Positions 63,900 through 64,000 of a stretch of DNA of 64,000 nucleotides are shown piece after piece; positions within the stretch are counted from its first letter, which is position 1; every line of letters starts with the position of its first letter. The notes beneath the pieces are model-generated. The model was not told where the DNA came from. It searched no databases and saw only the letters and a program-made list of their open reading frames with translations. The stretch is taken from the NCBI GenBank assembly GCA_930367215.1, contig OV884059.1, positions 147,062,511 to 147,126,510 of the forward strand. The letters are read 5' to 3'. A program made the position numbers and the translations under genes. Origin of the DNA: Pollenia angustigena (taxonomy: Eukaryota > Arthropoda > Insecta > Diptera > Polleniidae).

Positions 63900-64000
63900 T
63901 GCCGAGGGCATCTTTTTCATCAGCCTCGATAAAAACCCAAAGCAAGAGAAAATATTTAAAAAAGTGACAGCAATTGAAAAAGTTCACACAAAGAAAAATT

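Overview
The window is AT-rich insect DNA, most likely from a calyptrate or related higher fly. The evidence is dipteran-style LTR retrotransposons with Lys and Leu primer-binding sites, mini-me/DINE-like interspersed elements with GTCY-type microsatellites, and jockey-like, hAT, Harbinger, pogo and mariner debris. The assignment to flies is an inference. There are no bacterial features, no rRNA and no CRISPR array.

Host genes: the only host coding sequence I can defend is a pair of related first coding exons on the minus strand, at 49089-49517 and 16838-17263. They are 143 and 142 codons long. Each begins with ATG, ends in phase 0 at a consensus GTAAG donor, and carries the same islands of sequence (an S.IP.ADE block, RNVDL, and an ALRRNSIS.P.G.N block with a PKA-type site). 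They look like alternative first exons of one gene, or duplicated genes, whose shared 3' exons would lie beyond the left edge. I could not name the gene. A 120-codon ORF at 3671-4033 is a weak extra candidate.

Mobile DNA fills most of the rest. (1) 37236-48591 is an 11.4 kb, apparently complete Ty3/gypsy-type element on the minus strand. It has unusually long (2.8 kb), almost identical LTRs, a tRNA-Lys PBS, a Gag with an N-terminal RING-H2 finger, a canonical -1 slippery heptamer, and an intact PR-RT-RH-IN Pol. (2) 30053-33892 is a second, smaller LTR element on the minus strand. Its 440-bp LTRs appear identical, it has a tRNA-Leu PBS, and its Gag has a SAP domain and a long coiled coil. Its Pol has lost RT/RNase H and the integrase core but is still in frame. 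A single TAA stop sits at a zinc-knuckle cysteine. (3) Two families of Helentron-associated (DINE/mini-me-like) elements occur in several copies. One has a 153-bp tandem array at 7765-9357. (4) Many hAT, pogo, Harbinger and mariner remnants and MITEs are present, several as nested sets with readable target-site duplications: 308-3105 and 52300-55073. A jockey-like LINE at 21218-23481 is broken by a Harbinger element.

Layout: 1-3105 is a nested hAT/pogo/hAT set. 3106-7148 is AT-rich with TIR elements. 7149-9754 is the first Helentron-like element with its array. 9918-16825 is TIR elements and a hAT transposase remnant. 16838-17263 is exon B. 18257-29980 is hAT, LINE, Harbinger and foldback elements. 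30053-33892 is the deleted LTR element. 34103-37231 is Helentron-like, hAT and mariner pieces. 37236-48591 is the RING-Gag gypsy element, inserted into a Helentron-like element 0.5 kb downstream of exon A. 49089-49517 is exon A. 49895-59034 is MITEs and nested foldbacks. 59035-64000 is AT-rich sequence with palindromic MITEs at the end.

All element and domain calls come from reading the sequence by eye. No alignment or database search was run.
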